Positions 1 through 10,607 of a stretch of DNA of 64,000 bases are shown here, one piece after another. The stretch's first letter is position 1, and each line of letters opens with the position of its first letter. Source of the stretch: Kingdonia uniflora (lineage: Eukaryota; Streptophyta; Magnoliopsida; Ranunculales; Circaeasteraceae); assembly GCA_014058105.1 (NCBI GenBank), contig JACGCM010001659.1, positions 3,844,001 through 3,908,000 on the forward strand. The letters are read 5' to 3'. Both the position numbers and the translations under genes were made by a program. The notes beneath the pieces are model-generated. The model was not told the origin of the DNA. It saw only the letters and a program-made list of their open reading frames with translations, and ran no database searches.

Positions 1-32
1 CCTCGTCCAGGTTTCAAGGACGTCCTAGGAAC

Positions 33-596
33 TTGAAGTATTTTCTTTGTGGAGGGAATCACAAAGCCTATCAGTGTCCTCAGAAGACGGCTCTGAATAC
101 GCTAATGGCATCGCACGGGGACCAAGCCGATGACACCACTCAGGGAAATGATAGCGGTAAAACTCATATGGGTTCTCTTTACTTGCTCAATATCGTGACC
201 ACTCAGTTACCAGAGGTTAAGCCGAAGAAGGGACTCATGTATGTGGACCTTAGTATTAATGGGCAGAGTACTTTGGCGATGGTTGATACAGGTGCTACCC
301 ACAACTTTATTGCCATTCAAGAGGCGAATCGTCTGGGACTGCGTTTGGAGAAAGATTCTAGCCGGATGAGGGCTGTAAACTCCGCTGCAATGCTGATACA
401 TGGTATTGCCAAGTTGGATCCAGTTAAGATGGGACAGTGGAGTGGAAAGGTTAACCTTCTCGCTGTGACATTGGATGATTTTAAGATTATATTGGGAATG
501 GGCTTTCTCCGCTACCACAAGGCAGTGCCGATGCCGTTCATCAACTCCTTAGGGATTTTTGGTGGCAATCCCTCAATCATTCAGATGTCCTCGTAG
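33..596 (+). pseudogene. gag zinc knuckle and aspartic protease (chromovirus)
   Basis: The first residues hold a degenerate CCHC knuckle (FLCGGNHKAYQCP, where the family normally has CX2CX4HX4C) that would bind the genomic RNA in gag. About residues 72-130 form the retropepsin-like protease with the active-site motif AMVDTGATHNFI, intact at Asp-Thr-Gly; it would cut the polyprotein. The frame ends at an in-frame TAG at 594-596 just before the protease-RT linker, and the same frame reopens at once with residues typical of the linker. The true start lies upstream of the window; the methionine at 33 is internal. Confidence 0.88.
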
Positions 597-629
597 AAAG
601 ATGAGGGCAAAACATTATCAGCTCTTCAG

Positions 630-1367
630 TTGGAGAAGGGACTGAGGCGAGGAGAGTTGACTTACCTTGCAACCTTACGGTTAAAGCCAGATTATCAGAA
701 TCATGATGACCTGCCGACGGAAGTCTCCCGGGTACTTAGCGAATTCAAGGATGTGATGCCGAAAGAATTACCAAAGGTATTACCTCTACGAAGGCCTATC
801 GATCATCAGATTGAGTTAGTCCCTGGAACCAAGCCTTCTGCGAAAGGACCATATAGAATGAGTCCGCCTAAACTAGCAGAGCTTCGGAGACAGCTTGATG
901 GACTATTGGAATCGGGCTTTATTCGCCCCTCAAAGGCGTCATAAGGTGCCCCGGTCTTATTTCAGAAGAAATAAGATAGAAGCTTGTGATTTTGTGTCGA
1001 CTATCGATCCCTGAACAAGGTAACGGTGAAGAACAAGTATCCTATACCACACATTGCCGACTTATTTGACCAGCTTACGTCAGCGAAGTACTTCTCTAAA
1101 CATCATTTGAGATCGGGCTACTATCAGGTCAAGATTGTTGCCGGAGATGAACCAAAGACTACTTGTTCCACTCGGTATGGGGCATATGAATTTCTTGTCA
1201 TACCATTCGGCCTGATCAATGCTCCTGCAACTTTATGTACTCTTATGAATGTGCTCTTCCGAAAATATATCGACAAGTTTGTGGTGGTGTACCTGGATGA
1301 TATTGTCATATACAGCCGCACTATTGAAGAGCACCTTGAACATCTTCACCTTGAATTCCAAGTCTAG
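630..1367 (+). pseudogene. reverse transcriptase domain (chromovirus)
   Basis: RT copies the element RNA into DNA. The N-terminal part (630-944) carries the family stretch around PYRMSPPKLAELRRQL. The palm follows from 1026, with the catalytic box YLDDIVIYS near 1290-1317 intact and the upstream box [15 protein letters not shown] present. In-frame stops occur at 942-944, in the short gap 945-1025 (TAA and TGA) and at 1365-1367. In the canonical fingers motif the normally conserved DYR is kept as DYRSLNKV in the gap. No frameshift is needed to read across the domain. Confidence 0.92.
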
Positions 1368-1391
1368 CGACTGAACCAGTTATATGTCAAG

Positions 1392-2201
1392 TTGGATGAA
1401 TGCTCGTTCGCGCAGGAACAAGTTATGTTTCTTGGACATGCTATTGGCGGAGGACAGATTCGTATGTATATGGAAAAGGTCCGCGCTATTGAAGAGTGGA
1501 GAGCTCCTACGGAGGTTACAGAAGTGCGTTCTTTTCTTGGCCTCCTGAACTACTACCGCAAGTTCATTGAAGGGTATTCGAAACGCGCGGCACACCTTAC
1601 AGATCTTCTCAAGAAGGGCCTCTCTTGGTCTTGGTCCGAGAAGTGTCAAGCAGCATTTGACGATCTAAAGCATACGGTGATTAGCAATCCGATCTTAGCC
1701 TTGTCAGATATTACCAAGCCGTTTGAGGTACATACTAATGGGTCTGATTTTGCTATCGGTGGAGTATTATTATAAGAGGGACATCCGGTGGCATACGAAA
1801 GCAGGAAGCTGAATGATACAGAGAGGAGGTATTCATCCCAGCATAAGGAACTCCTTGCTATTGTGCATTTCCTACGAGTATGGCGACACTATCTGTGGGG
1901 AATGAAGGTTCTGGTGAAGACCGATAACAGTGCGGCAAGCCATTTCCTTACACAGAAGAAGTTGACCTCGATGCAGGCTCGTTGGCAAGAGTTTCTAGCC
2001 GAGTTTGATTTAGATCTCGAGCACAAGCCAGGGAGGATGAACAATGTGCCGGATGCATTAAGCCATAAGGCTGAACTTGCGGCCACCTCTACAGCTGCCG
2101 AACAGTCTCACTCTTATGTTACCAGCGCCCTCCATAATAGGATCCGCGAAGGGTTAGCAATGGATCCTCAGACCCAGGCCATGATTAACTTGGCGAAATA
2201 G
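1392..2201 (+). pseudogene. RNase H domain (chromovirus)
   Basis: This continues the same frame. The RT thumb and connection come first (VRSFLGLLNYYRKFI), then the RNase H core with EVHTNGSDFAIGGVLL, where the first catalytic Asp of the usual TDASD is Asn-Gly-Ser-Asp. Next come RYSSQHKELLAIV with the Glu, and KTDNSAASHFL with the third Asp. The tail ends with RMNNVPDALSHK, the usual NxVADALSR boundary. Stops at 1773-1775 and 2199-2201 interrupt it. The enzyme would remove RNA from the RNA-DNA hybrid during reverse transcription. Confidence 0.9.
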
Positions 2202-2207
2202 GGAAAG

Positions 2208-3041
2208 ACAAGACGGTTCTGGGTGGAAGATGGACTTTTATACACGAAGGGACAACAACTTTATGTTCCTCGGTTCGCAGGACTAAGGCGGGAACTGATC
2301 AAGGAGTGCCATGATACTCTTTGGGCAGGCCATCCGGGCTGGCGGAGAATACTATCCTTGCTGCACAGGGGTTACTATTAGCCAAATGATCAGAATGAAG
2401 TGATGGATTATACGCGGACTTGTCACATTTTCCAGCAAGACAAAGTTGATCGGGATTTGCCACTTGGATTGCTGGAACCACTTCCCGTGCCGACACGACC
2501 TTGGGAAAGCGTCTCTATGGACTTTATCTCTGGGTTACCCAAGACGAAAGGGTATGGTTCCATACTCGTGATCATCGACCGGTTCTCTAAATATGCAACC
2601 TTCATTCCAACTCCAATTGTTTGTACGGCAGAGAAAGTAGCGCGTCTCTTTGTGAAGCATGTTGTAAAGTATTGGGGCGTGCCAAAGGACATTATCAGCG
2701 ACAGAGATGCGAGATTTACTGGGAAGTTTTGGAGGGAAGTATTTAGATTACTGGGATCCACTCTCAACTTCTCAACCAGTAACCATCCGCAATCAGATGT
2801 TCAGACATAATGCTTCAATGCAATATTAGAAGAGTACCTCCGGCACTTTGTCAGGGTGAACAAGAAGGACTGGGCCAAACTTTTGGATGTAGCACAGTTT
2901 GGCTTTAATCTGCAGAAGAGTTCCTCCACCAACAAGAGTCCTTCCGAAATACTGTTAGGACAGCAGCCCCTCACGCCGCACACAGTGGCCTCCGATTACA
3001 AAGGAAGTGTTCCAAGAGCCTACCAGTTTGCAAAGGAATGA
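2208..3041 (+). pseudogene. integrase zinc-binding and catalytic core (chromovirus)
   Basis: The HHCC zinc module reads HDTLWAGHPGWRR for the two histidines; the cysteine end reads TCHIFQQDK, so the second Cys is lost. The catalytic core has the first Asp in SMDFISGLPK and the second in SDRDARFTGKFW. The region of the catalytic Glu reads HPQSDVQT followed by a stop at 2808-2810, so the Glu of the usual QTE is gone. 2856-3041 carries the end of the core, with TNKSPSEILLGQQP typical of chromoviruses. A stop at 2382 region and a TGA at 3039-3041 also break it. Confidence 0.9.
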
Positions 3042-3080
3042 TAGAGAAATACAGATATTGCCCGGGCCTCTCTGGAGAAA

Positions 3081-3554
3081 GTGTCAGCCAGGATGAAGAA
3101 ATGGGCCGACCAGAAGAGACGGCCAGATTCTTTTCAAGTTGGGGACCTTGTTCTGATCAAGAGATCCCATCTCAAGCAGCGAGGTGAAAGAATACACCAA
3201 GGGCTAGTATCCAAGTACATTGGTCCGATGCCGATCATTGGTAAAGTTGGGAAGGTTTCCTACAAGCTTCAATTACCTTCCCACCTTCGCTTCTTCCATC
3301 TATTGTTTCATGCCAGTACTCTAAAGCCTTACCACCAAGACAAGAAAGATCCAAGCAGAAGTACCGTCAGACCTCATGTTCTGCTCAAGCCAGTCAGCTC
3401 TAGCGAAGTTCCAGAGAGTGTTCTTGCTCACAGAGTGACCCATGTTAACCCGGACACCAAAGAGGAAGTTTATGAGTACCTTGTGAAGTGGAAGGATCTG
3501 CCAGATACTGAAGCCAGCTGGGAGCACCAAGATTCTCATCCCCTTCTGGTCTGA
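3081..3554 (+). pseudogene. integrase C-terminal domain with chromodomain
   Basis: The first part holds the GPY/F-like integrase C-terminal module (VGDLVLIKRSHLK, then YIGPMPIIGKVGKVSYKLQLP). The final 45 or so residues form a chromodomain (EEVYEYLVKWKDLPDTEASWE), which in this group directs integration toward marked chromatin. The stop TGA at 3552-3554 looks like the natural end of pol. The 3' LTR starts about 100 bp later. Confidence 0.9.
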
Positions 3555-3655
3555 CTAAGGAAGATTGAGTCCAAGCAAAAGAGGAAAGAGAACAGGCAGA
3601 TGTGGAAGCAGAAGAAAAAGTCGACGAGGGCGTCTCCAAGCTGAGTGGGATAGAG

Positions 3656-4074
3656 TGTGACGCCCAGGCTTTGTAAATAGTATCCTGAGGTTGTAAGAAA
3701 GCTTTGTACAAATTTTCATTTATTTATGTAAAGGTTAGCTTAGGAAAATGGGGGAGTACGCTTCGTCTCCACTTTTGATGTTTCCTTTTAGAACTTAGCT
3801 GTTTTCCAATTTCCTATATATGTAGAGGACTAGTATCCGATACACCCAAGAAGGAATTTAAGCTTGTAATAGTGTTTTGTAATATTTGTTGATATATGAA
3901 TGAAATGATGCCTTCAAAGACCCTTTGTACAGTGTTTGTGATGCGTTGAGATTATGTGATACTTTACCATGTTGTGTTGCTAAACAATTGATAGAGAAGA
4001 GTAATTAGGCTTACTTGGGACAGGTGTCTCAAGTGCCGCACGTGCCAAGCTTGATTTTAAGTTGGTCCGTGTCA
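3656..4074 (+). repeat. 3' LTR of the chromovirus
   Basis: It begins TGTGACGCCC about 100 bp after the chromodomain stop and ends GGTCCGTGTCA, the usual form for this lineage; the length is about 419 bp. It contains TATATA-like sequence near 3815-3830, and A/T-rich polyadenylation-type sequence near 3880-3900. The 5' partner is outside the window, so the ends are inferred from family form and the TG...CA rule. Confidence 0.72.
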
Positions 4075-4955
4075 TTCGCTGTTTCTGAAACTCTATGCAT
4101 ATCAGACCCCTTTCTGCTAATGGTCATTGGTTAGTATGGTTATAAGAGAATTGTTCATAACAACTGGATGTGTATGTAAGAGGTGAACCTGTGACTATCT
4201 GTTGAAGAAGAGGTTTCAATTCCTTTTTTAGTTTATGTCCATGCACCTCATTTCTCTTCTGATGACAAGTATTTCAGGCATAAGAGTTCTTTTGAAGAGG
4301 AGCTTTGGATTATTGCCAACCCAAAGTCCACCTCTGAAGTATTGAACCCCGTTTAAAACTCATTTGGCTACACAAAAATCTTGTATCTTATGGCTTTAAG
4401 GTGCTAGTGTTGCATTAAGATTTAGATTCACGACTTGTTTCCTTCAAGTATGAGGCCTTTCTTTTCTTTCCGCAATTGAGTACTGAAACTTTGTCATTCA
4501 AGTACTTTATCAGTGAGAAAATATGCAAGTTTTTATTACTTAAATTCGCTAATGCTTTTCCTAGTTCTATCTCAGAATGTTATATTTCTATTTTTAATAA
4601 AACCTGGTTCCTAAGGTCCTGTTAAACCCCAGATTGCTTTTGCAAAAAAAAAAACTTTGATTTCCAGGTTAACATGTCTACGTTAAGCTTAAAGTGCTTC
4701 TTTCCGAGTTAATGTTGCGCAGCAGTTTGGACCTTTTATGACCTTTCTAAGTTTTTTTATATTTGCCTGGTCTAATTATTCTCATACCATATTGCCACCT
4801 TTATAATGTTCATGATAAAGCAACTTTGGAATGTATCACAGCTGATGAATGTAGCAAAGCTAGTGTAGATTTTCAACATTGTGTTACAATATTTTGCAAA
4901 ATAAAATAATTGAGCGTTTGATAAAGAATATTGCCGATAGCTTAAGTAAGGGATG
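4075..4955. other. Unassigned AT-rich spacer
   Basis: This stretch lies between the first chromovirus and Tat element A. I see no coding signal, no LTR and no clear repeat; short poly-A and poly-T runs occur (about 4640-4655 and 4750). Its last five bases (GGATG, 4951-4955) are the left target-site duplicate of element A. Confidence 0.5.
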
Positions 4956-5470
4956 TGTAGGGATTTGTCCTTCGAACTGGGATAATATCGAACTGATCCA
5001 ATACTAAACTCACACAACATACATATGACATACACAGTCAACAATGACACCTGGACCACGAACTGAAAAAGGACATGGCTCGAGTGTACTCCAAATGAAA
5101 CAGAACATGTCAAGGACACCTGCCTCCTACGAACTAGCAGTTACAAGTCTAACTACCACTTACCCTCATTTTCAAGAGAACGTGCTTACAAACGAAAACG
5201 AACTGAGGATGAGGTCTATAAAAGGAATAAGATACAGAGGAATAGAGGACCAGGTTTTTCTATCTAACAAAATTATCAATTGTAATCAAAATATCAGTCT
5301 CAAGCAATAAAATTACAGTTACCAATATCCTCAAGCTGAGGTCGTGGGTTTTACCTATTCAGAGGTTTCCACGGTAAAACCAATGTTAATTTATATTTTC
5401 TATTCTATTTGTTGCCAAGGTACATTTGGTGTAAGAGTCTTTCGAGCTATTACGAAATTAGGCATTTATA
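4956..5470 (+). repeat. 5' LTR of Tat element A
   Basis: About 515 bp, from TGTAGGG to ATTTATA (TTACA in the related copies). It shares blocks with the 5' LTR of element C: CACGAACTGA, AACTAGCAGTTAC, the TATAAA-like GTCTATAAAAGG near 5215, CAAGCAATAAAA near 5302, and GAGGTCGTGG near 5338. The TATAAA and AATAAA positions suggest the U3/R and R/U5 limits, but this is inference. Confidence 0.85.
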
Positions 5471-5491
5471 TTTGGAGCCATTTGTGGGAAA
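5471..5491 (+). other. Primer-binding region of Tat element A
   Basis: Directly after the LTR the sequence reads TTTGGAGCCATTTGTGGG. This matches the conserved plant Tat/Athila junction (TTGGCGCC, then GTCTGTGGG) with a few substitutions. Element C reads TTTGGCACCGTCTATGGG at the same place. A tRNA 3' end would prime minus-strand DNA synthesis here; the tRNA identity is not settled by eye. Confidence 0.7.
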
Positions 5492-5548
5492 GAAGACATT
5501 TCCATGAAATTCTAAGGCAGACAGTTACACAACGATCAATTTTCAATC

Positions 5549-6900
5549 ATGGTGACTTCTAAGCGACTAGCCACAGCAGTTCGGCATGAATTTTTCATAG
5601 AACCTGATCAGCTAGCAGAATTAAGGGTGAACCTCAACATTGAAACAGAGAGCTTCAGGAACAGGAACTCAAAGATGAACATAGAGCTTGAAAAATAGAG
5701 TTCAAGTGACATGAAGAACAGATGACCACGTTGTAGACCGCCTTGAAAGCACTGCAAGACAATCAACAGGTTCATACTCCCAGGGACCTTGAGGCATAAC
5801 TAGCAGAGGAGCTTCCAAACATCAACCCAACGATCCATACGTACCAGAAGCCTCAATTCATCTGGGATGAGAAGATTAGTCAGAAATTAGTAGGGGGCGT
5901 AGGCACTAGAAGCATCCAACAGAAGAGCTGCGACCTCCATCCAGGGTGCTAATTCGTAAACATTTGAGTGAGGGAAGCGATAATCATAATCCCCGACCAG
6001 CACACCAAACCGTTCCAGCACCACATCAGTACATCACACAGGAACATATGGATCAGCGAATCAAGGAGTTGATAGAAGCTCAAGCTCTCGGCAGTAAGGA
6101 CGAGTTAAGAAAATTGGAAAATAGTCTTATTGCCAAAAAGTTGTTTGATATGGAAGTACCGACAGGTTTCCATACTCTATAAATGCGTAAGTACAAGGGC
6201 ACCGATCCTAAAGAGCGTGTCCAACAATTCTGAGATTCATTGGGGTTGTATTCAAACTTGAACAATATTCTTTGTCGAATGTTAGCTATCAGTCTCCAGG
6301 GGGAGCCACTCCGATGGTTCCATTCTTTATCTGAAAATTCAATTCTAACATTTGAACAGTTACATAAGATCTTCGTCAAGACATACACTCATAACAAAGA
6401 CAAGGAGGAAAATTTATAAACTCTTATCAGTATCAAATAGTCTTAGGGGGAGGAGCTTGAAGTCTTTGCAAAGAAGACGGATAATCTCGATCAAAAGACA
6501 ATTGTTTCAGCATTTACCAATGCACTACATATCGATTGTAAAGCGAAGGAGCATCTTTTATTAAACAAACTCTCAACTTTGGAAGACATAATTAAAAAGG
6601 AAAATGGATATATCGACCTATAAAGGATAATGTCAAAAAGGCATAAATCTACTAAATACGTCATAGCCGTGAAGGGTCCAAACACACACACACACACATA
6701 CATAAAGAGAGAGAGAGAGAGAGAGAGAGAGTGTGTGTGTGTGAGAGAGAGAAAGAAAGAAAGAACACAACAAAGGGTGATAAAAAATGAGCCACCAGGT
6801 CGAAGTAATTTAGGTCGAAGATCAATCCGAGGAAAAATTCTTATACTACCTCAACCACAGTTATATGATCGAGATCCACCAGATCAACAATTCAACTAGA
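5549..6900 (+). pseudogene. gag of Tat element A
   Basis: It starts at ATG 5549 (MVTSKRLAT), the same start as element C (59366). The N-terminal part is a coiled coil broken by stops. The capsid-like retrotransposon gag domain lies near 6050-6560 with MDQRIKELIEAQALGSKDE, then KYKGTDPKE, then LCRMLAISLQGEPLRWF in a shifted frame. Beyond 6600 the reading is cut by a compound microsatellite. Several frames are needed, so the gene is dead. In life gag would form the cytoplasmic virus-like particle. Confidence 0.82.
6681..6765 (+). repeat. Compound CA/GA/GT/GAAA microsatellite inside gag
   Basis: Runs of CA (6681-6698), GA (6706-6731), GT (6731-6743) and then GA with GAAA units follow each other without a break. 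The related gag in element C has no such run at this place, so it expanded after the copies parted. Confidence 0.95.
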
Positions 6901-7059
6901 TTCAAGAGGAGGAGGTTAACAGAGTGTTGCGACCTTACGGTTCAGGATAAAGAAGTTAAATTCCTTCCTAAATCAAGTAATCGATGAACTGGAATTTTAA
7001 TTGAAGATTACGATATATGTCATGTCAAGTTTCTACATCATGACTCATTGGTTATTATT

Positions 7060-7645
7060 CTTAAGATGAAGAATTTTTTCATGCATACCTTGATGATAGA
7101 TACAAACAGTGGTATCAAAATCCTTTTTTGGAGCACAATCCAACAAATGGGACTAGCAGACAAAGTTGTACCAAAAAACATCGATATCAATGGCTTTAAC
7201 AGATCTAAAGAATATCGAGTATAAAAGATCATCCTACCAATCACTGCTAGACCCACCACGCTCGACGGTACTTTCTACATCATCAATGCAAAATCCCGAT
7301 ACCTGGGGATAATAGGCAGTTGCTGGTTACACAACATAGAAGTTATCCCATTCACATACCATCAGGCACTTTGTTTCAAATACAACGACGGTATCTATGA
7401 GATCAAAGGAAGTCAAAACCACTCTCGAGATTATGAAGACACAGTATCTGCCATACTTGACACATCTGAAAATTTTGCTTCATAGCAATTACAAAAGGCT
7501 AGTCACGCTGAGGATCAGCCTTCCACAGTCGAACCTACATAATGCATTAAAATCGATGGACATAGTAGGGCAACATATATTGGTACCAAGCTTGTCCAAC
7601 AAGAGAAAGAAGCAATAATACAATTCCTACAATTAAGCAAAGACG
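7060..7645 (+). pseudogene. protease region of Tat element A, cut off before RT
   Basis: The translation reads HTLMIDTNSGIKILFWSTI, the place of the usual MxDTGS active site; the order Asp-Thr-Asn-Ser-Gly shows an inserted or altered residue. The conserved stretches KIILPITARPTTLDGTFYI and KSRYLG follow, with an in-frame stop between. The homology to element C runs to AAGCAAAGACG at 7645 and stops exactly where the copia LTR begins, which dates the copia insertion after this element. Confidence 0.82.
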
Positions 7646-8715
7646 TGTGAAACATCCAATTTTGGAGTTTGTTTCATTTAGTGTCTAGAGGAAGCGTCAA
7701 CATTATCTCGTGGTTATCCAGCATCAGTGAGTGCACGTGGAGTGACTACAGCTAGACTGACTGACTCGGAACAGGTAAGTGAGCTTCTAACTCTTTGTTC
7801 TAAAAAGTCAAGCCTATGTATTTTACAGAGTATGAAAAAGCAATAAGAATGTCTCCTTAAAAAAAACAAAACTTCTATTCGAATAGATTATTTTCTATTC
7901 GAATAGAACTGGAAAAATTCTCTCTGTTCGAATAACTTTAAATGTTGTTCGAATATTTTGTAGCAGTTTGAATTGTATTCGAATAGAATCATTTTTGTTC
8001 GAATAATTTTCAACAATTGCATTTCTATTCGAATAGATTAATTGTTGTTCGAATAACTTTCATCAGTTTGATTCATATTCGAATAGATTAATTTCTATTT
8101 GAACAGAGCCTGTGCTTTCTGTTTTCCTTCTTAAGACATACTTACCTTTTTTCAAAAGACTCACTTCTTGAAAACTTATTTTTTGAAGGCTTGTTTTTTT
8201 AGAGTGAAGAGAAATCTATCTTTGAGAGATTCAAGAGATAATCAAATCAATCAAACCTTGAATCAATCAATTAATCAAGAAACCCTATTCATGCATTGAA
8301 GAACTGGATTGAAGAACTTGAGCGATTCAAGATTAGGAGCTTCGACGTGAGATTGGAGCGAGGCGTTGCGAGAACGCGGAATTGATTGTAAGAAGATTAA
8401 TTGGAAGAGAGATAATCATGGGAGGTGCTTATCGAGTATGTAAGTAATTAAATTCTTGTAATCCTTTTTCAATAGTGGATTGTTTAGTTGCTGGGTAATT
8501 CGATAGCGACCTGTGGGTTTTTCTCCTGAGAAAGATTTCCCACAGGGTTAAAAATCTTTGTCTTGTCTTTAATTTCCATTGCCTGCTTGATATTAGATAA
8601 TCGTATCGACTTGATTTAGGTTAAACGTAAACCAATAATTCAAATGAATTAGGACCTATCGATTTATACCTAAAACGATCGGAATTGGTTAGTCTCAAGC
8701 GACTAGGATTTTTCA
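7646..8715 (+). repeat. 5' LTR of the truncated copia element
   Basis: It starts TGTGAAACATCC and ends TTTTTCA just before the primer-binding site. Between about 7870 and 8105 it holds some ten copies of a TTCGAATA core, several as the perfect 16-base palindrome TTCTATTCGAATAGAA. A second copy of the LTR is not present, so the ends rest on the TG...CA rule, the break in element A and the adjacent primer-binding site. Confidence 0.8.
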
Positions 8716-8717
8716 AT

Positions 8718-8729
8718 TGGTATCAGAGT
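8718..8729 (+). other. Primer-binding site, initiator tRNA-Met type
   Basis: TGGTATCAGAG two bases after the LTR matches the complement of the initiator tRNA-Met 3' end used by most plant Ty1/copia elements. Confidence 0.85.
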
Positions 8730-8788
8730 GGTCACGTTTCGAGGTTTAACAACCTAAGCGTGGATCCCGGATAGCTCACTTGAGAATA

Positions 8789-9720
8789 ATGAGTTCTGAG
8801 AAGTTTGGAGGCCATATAAATCGCCATCCAGCCTTTGATGGCAAAGAATACCCATACTGGAAAGTTCGAATGATTGTATACTTATAATCAATCGGAGAAG
8901 ATGTATGGATTATTGTTGAGGATGGATGGACACCCCCTACTGAGATGCAAGGTCCACTTCTAAAGAAGTTTGGGACATCCTAGTTCGAACTCATGAAGGC
9001 AATGATACAGTTAAAGAAAGTAAGCTTCAAATGTTTACTTCACAATTTGAGAATATCAGAATGAGTGAAAATGAACCTTTTGACGAGTTCTATGCGAGAC
9101 TAAGTGATATTGTAAACACTAGTGCCGCATTAGAAGTAGCGTACTCTGATGTTTAAATAGTTTGCAAAGTTCTAAGATCCCTTCCTAAGAGCTTTAGATC
9201 CAGACGTGATGCTATAAAGGATGCTCAGGATCTCAAGAAAATGAAACCAGATACATTAGTTGGTAAATTGCGAACGTTTGAACTCGAGATGAAAATGGAA
9301 AACCCCGTGAAGAATAAGAGTGTTGCTTTCAAGTCTTCATCTTACTCCTCTTCTTCTAAGGGTACCATAGAAGCTGACAACTCACCTGATTCTGATAATG
9401 ATGATGGGTCCGATCTGGATTCACAGATTGCCTCTATAAGTCACCAACTTAAAAACCTTGTGAAACAATGTCAATTTCAAAAATAAGGGCAGTTGGTAAA
9501 TCATAAGTCGCGAACTCATGATCAACATAGAGTGAATAACTGACAGACCAACCTTGATACTAACCTAAGTCGAGTTAAATGCTACAAATGTTACAAGTTT
9601 GGTCACTATGCCCATAGCTGCCCAAATAAGAAATCTGGAACAACTCATAAAGTTATGAATATCAGTGTTACTTGGGATGACAGTGATAATAAACATGATA
9701 ACAATGAGAGTAATCCCTAA
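8789..9720 (+). pseudogene. copia gag, N-terminal part with first zinc knuckle
   Basis: It starts at ATG 8789 (MSSEKFGGHINRHPAF, then YWKVRM), 60 bp after the primer-binding site. The gag core is recognised from KESKLQMFTSQFENIRM, then EPFDEFYARLSDIV. An acidic Ser-rich stretch follows (9340-9420), then the CCHC knuckle CYKCYKFGHYAHSC at about 9580-9620. Stops at the TAA after VYL, near 9155 and near 9484, together with a small frame change near 8960, break it. Confidence 0.85.
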
Positions 9721-9872
9721 GTAGTTGACAATAGACCATATTGTGCATATCCTGCAATTTTTAATTGTGGCAATATAAACTTTGACATTTTTTAACTTGA
9801 AAATCCTAATAAAAATTAGAGTAATCAAGAAGAAAATGAGTCTGAGGAGTTTGAGGACCCGCATCTTGAGAC

Positions 9873-10607
9873 TTGTATGCTCAGACTCTCGCCAAGTGTA
9901 TGAAACTCGGTAAACTTAACAAAGTCTTAAAATACCAAGTTAATACACTTACGTGCGAACTTCAAAGAAAAACTGAGAGTACAAGTCACGAGATAGAGGT
10001 ACTTGAGAATGATAAACAAGGCCTTCATGGCAAAGTTGTTTTTTTAGAAAAAGAAGTTAATGATGCAAAGGAGAAAATGAAATCAACTTTGGACGAACTT
10101 CATTCAGCCAAACTTGATGTAGTTCTATCTGAGCAGAAACTTGAGAAGTTTTGTCATGGGGCCAAGAACATTGATAAAATGTTATGTATGGGAAAGACGG
10201 ATAGTGATAAAAGGGGTCTAGGATATGAGGAACCTTTTCCTAAAGCCAAGACTCCTCAAATCACAAAGTCTGTAAAAGCAACTGCTTCTACTTCGGTGCC
10301 CAAACATAACATGATATCCACAACTCATAATCACTCCAAACGGGTATCTTACTCTCATATTTATTATTGTAGTATATGTGGTCAAAAGGGTCATATTGCT
10401 TCTTATTATAGATTTATTGAACCCTATCAACCATATGCTCGCCCTTTTAATGGATATAGATATAAGTCATATGTAAATGTTTCTAATGTGATTAGTGAGA
10501 ATTTGTGTAGGAGGTCTGCTCCAGAAACATCACCTCAAAAGGTGATTCGTGCAGTTTGGGTACGAAAGACCGATTTGAAACCACAGGAATGGTGCAATGT
10601 TGCTTAA
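9873..10607 (+). pseudogene. copia gag, coiled coil and second zinc knuckle
   Basis: This 244-residue open frame has a long coiled coil (about residues 15-105, rich in Glu, Lys, Leu). The motif KNIDKMLCMGKTDSDKRGLGY is the usual site in these gags, and a second, altered knuckle CSICGQKGHIASYY has Tyr in place of the last Cys. It ends before any protease. The length and two-knuckle arrangement fit SIRE-type gags, which are much longer than ordinary copia gags. It probably followed in frame from the upstream part originally. Confidence 0.8.

Larger units (their letters stand above)
1..4074 (+). mobile_element. Ty3/gypsy chromovirus (Tekay-like), 3' part
   Basis: The domain order zinc knuckle, protease, RT, RNase H, integrase, chromodomain, LTR marks a chromodomain-bearing Ty3/gypsy element on the plus strand. 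The 5' LTR and most of gag lie before the window. All domains sit in one reading frame (start coordinates divisible by three) from 33 to 3554, broken only by nonsense codons. The lineage call rests on the C-terminal chromodomain and an LTR beginning TGTGACGCC; it is family knowledge, not a tree. The element cannot code for a functional polyprotein. Confidence 0.93.

Noticed and set aside
7870..8105. Heat-shock elements as in heat-activated copia elements
   Set aside because: The motif is TTCGAA without the two-base spacer of TTCnnGAA, so the standard HSE pattern is not met.
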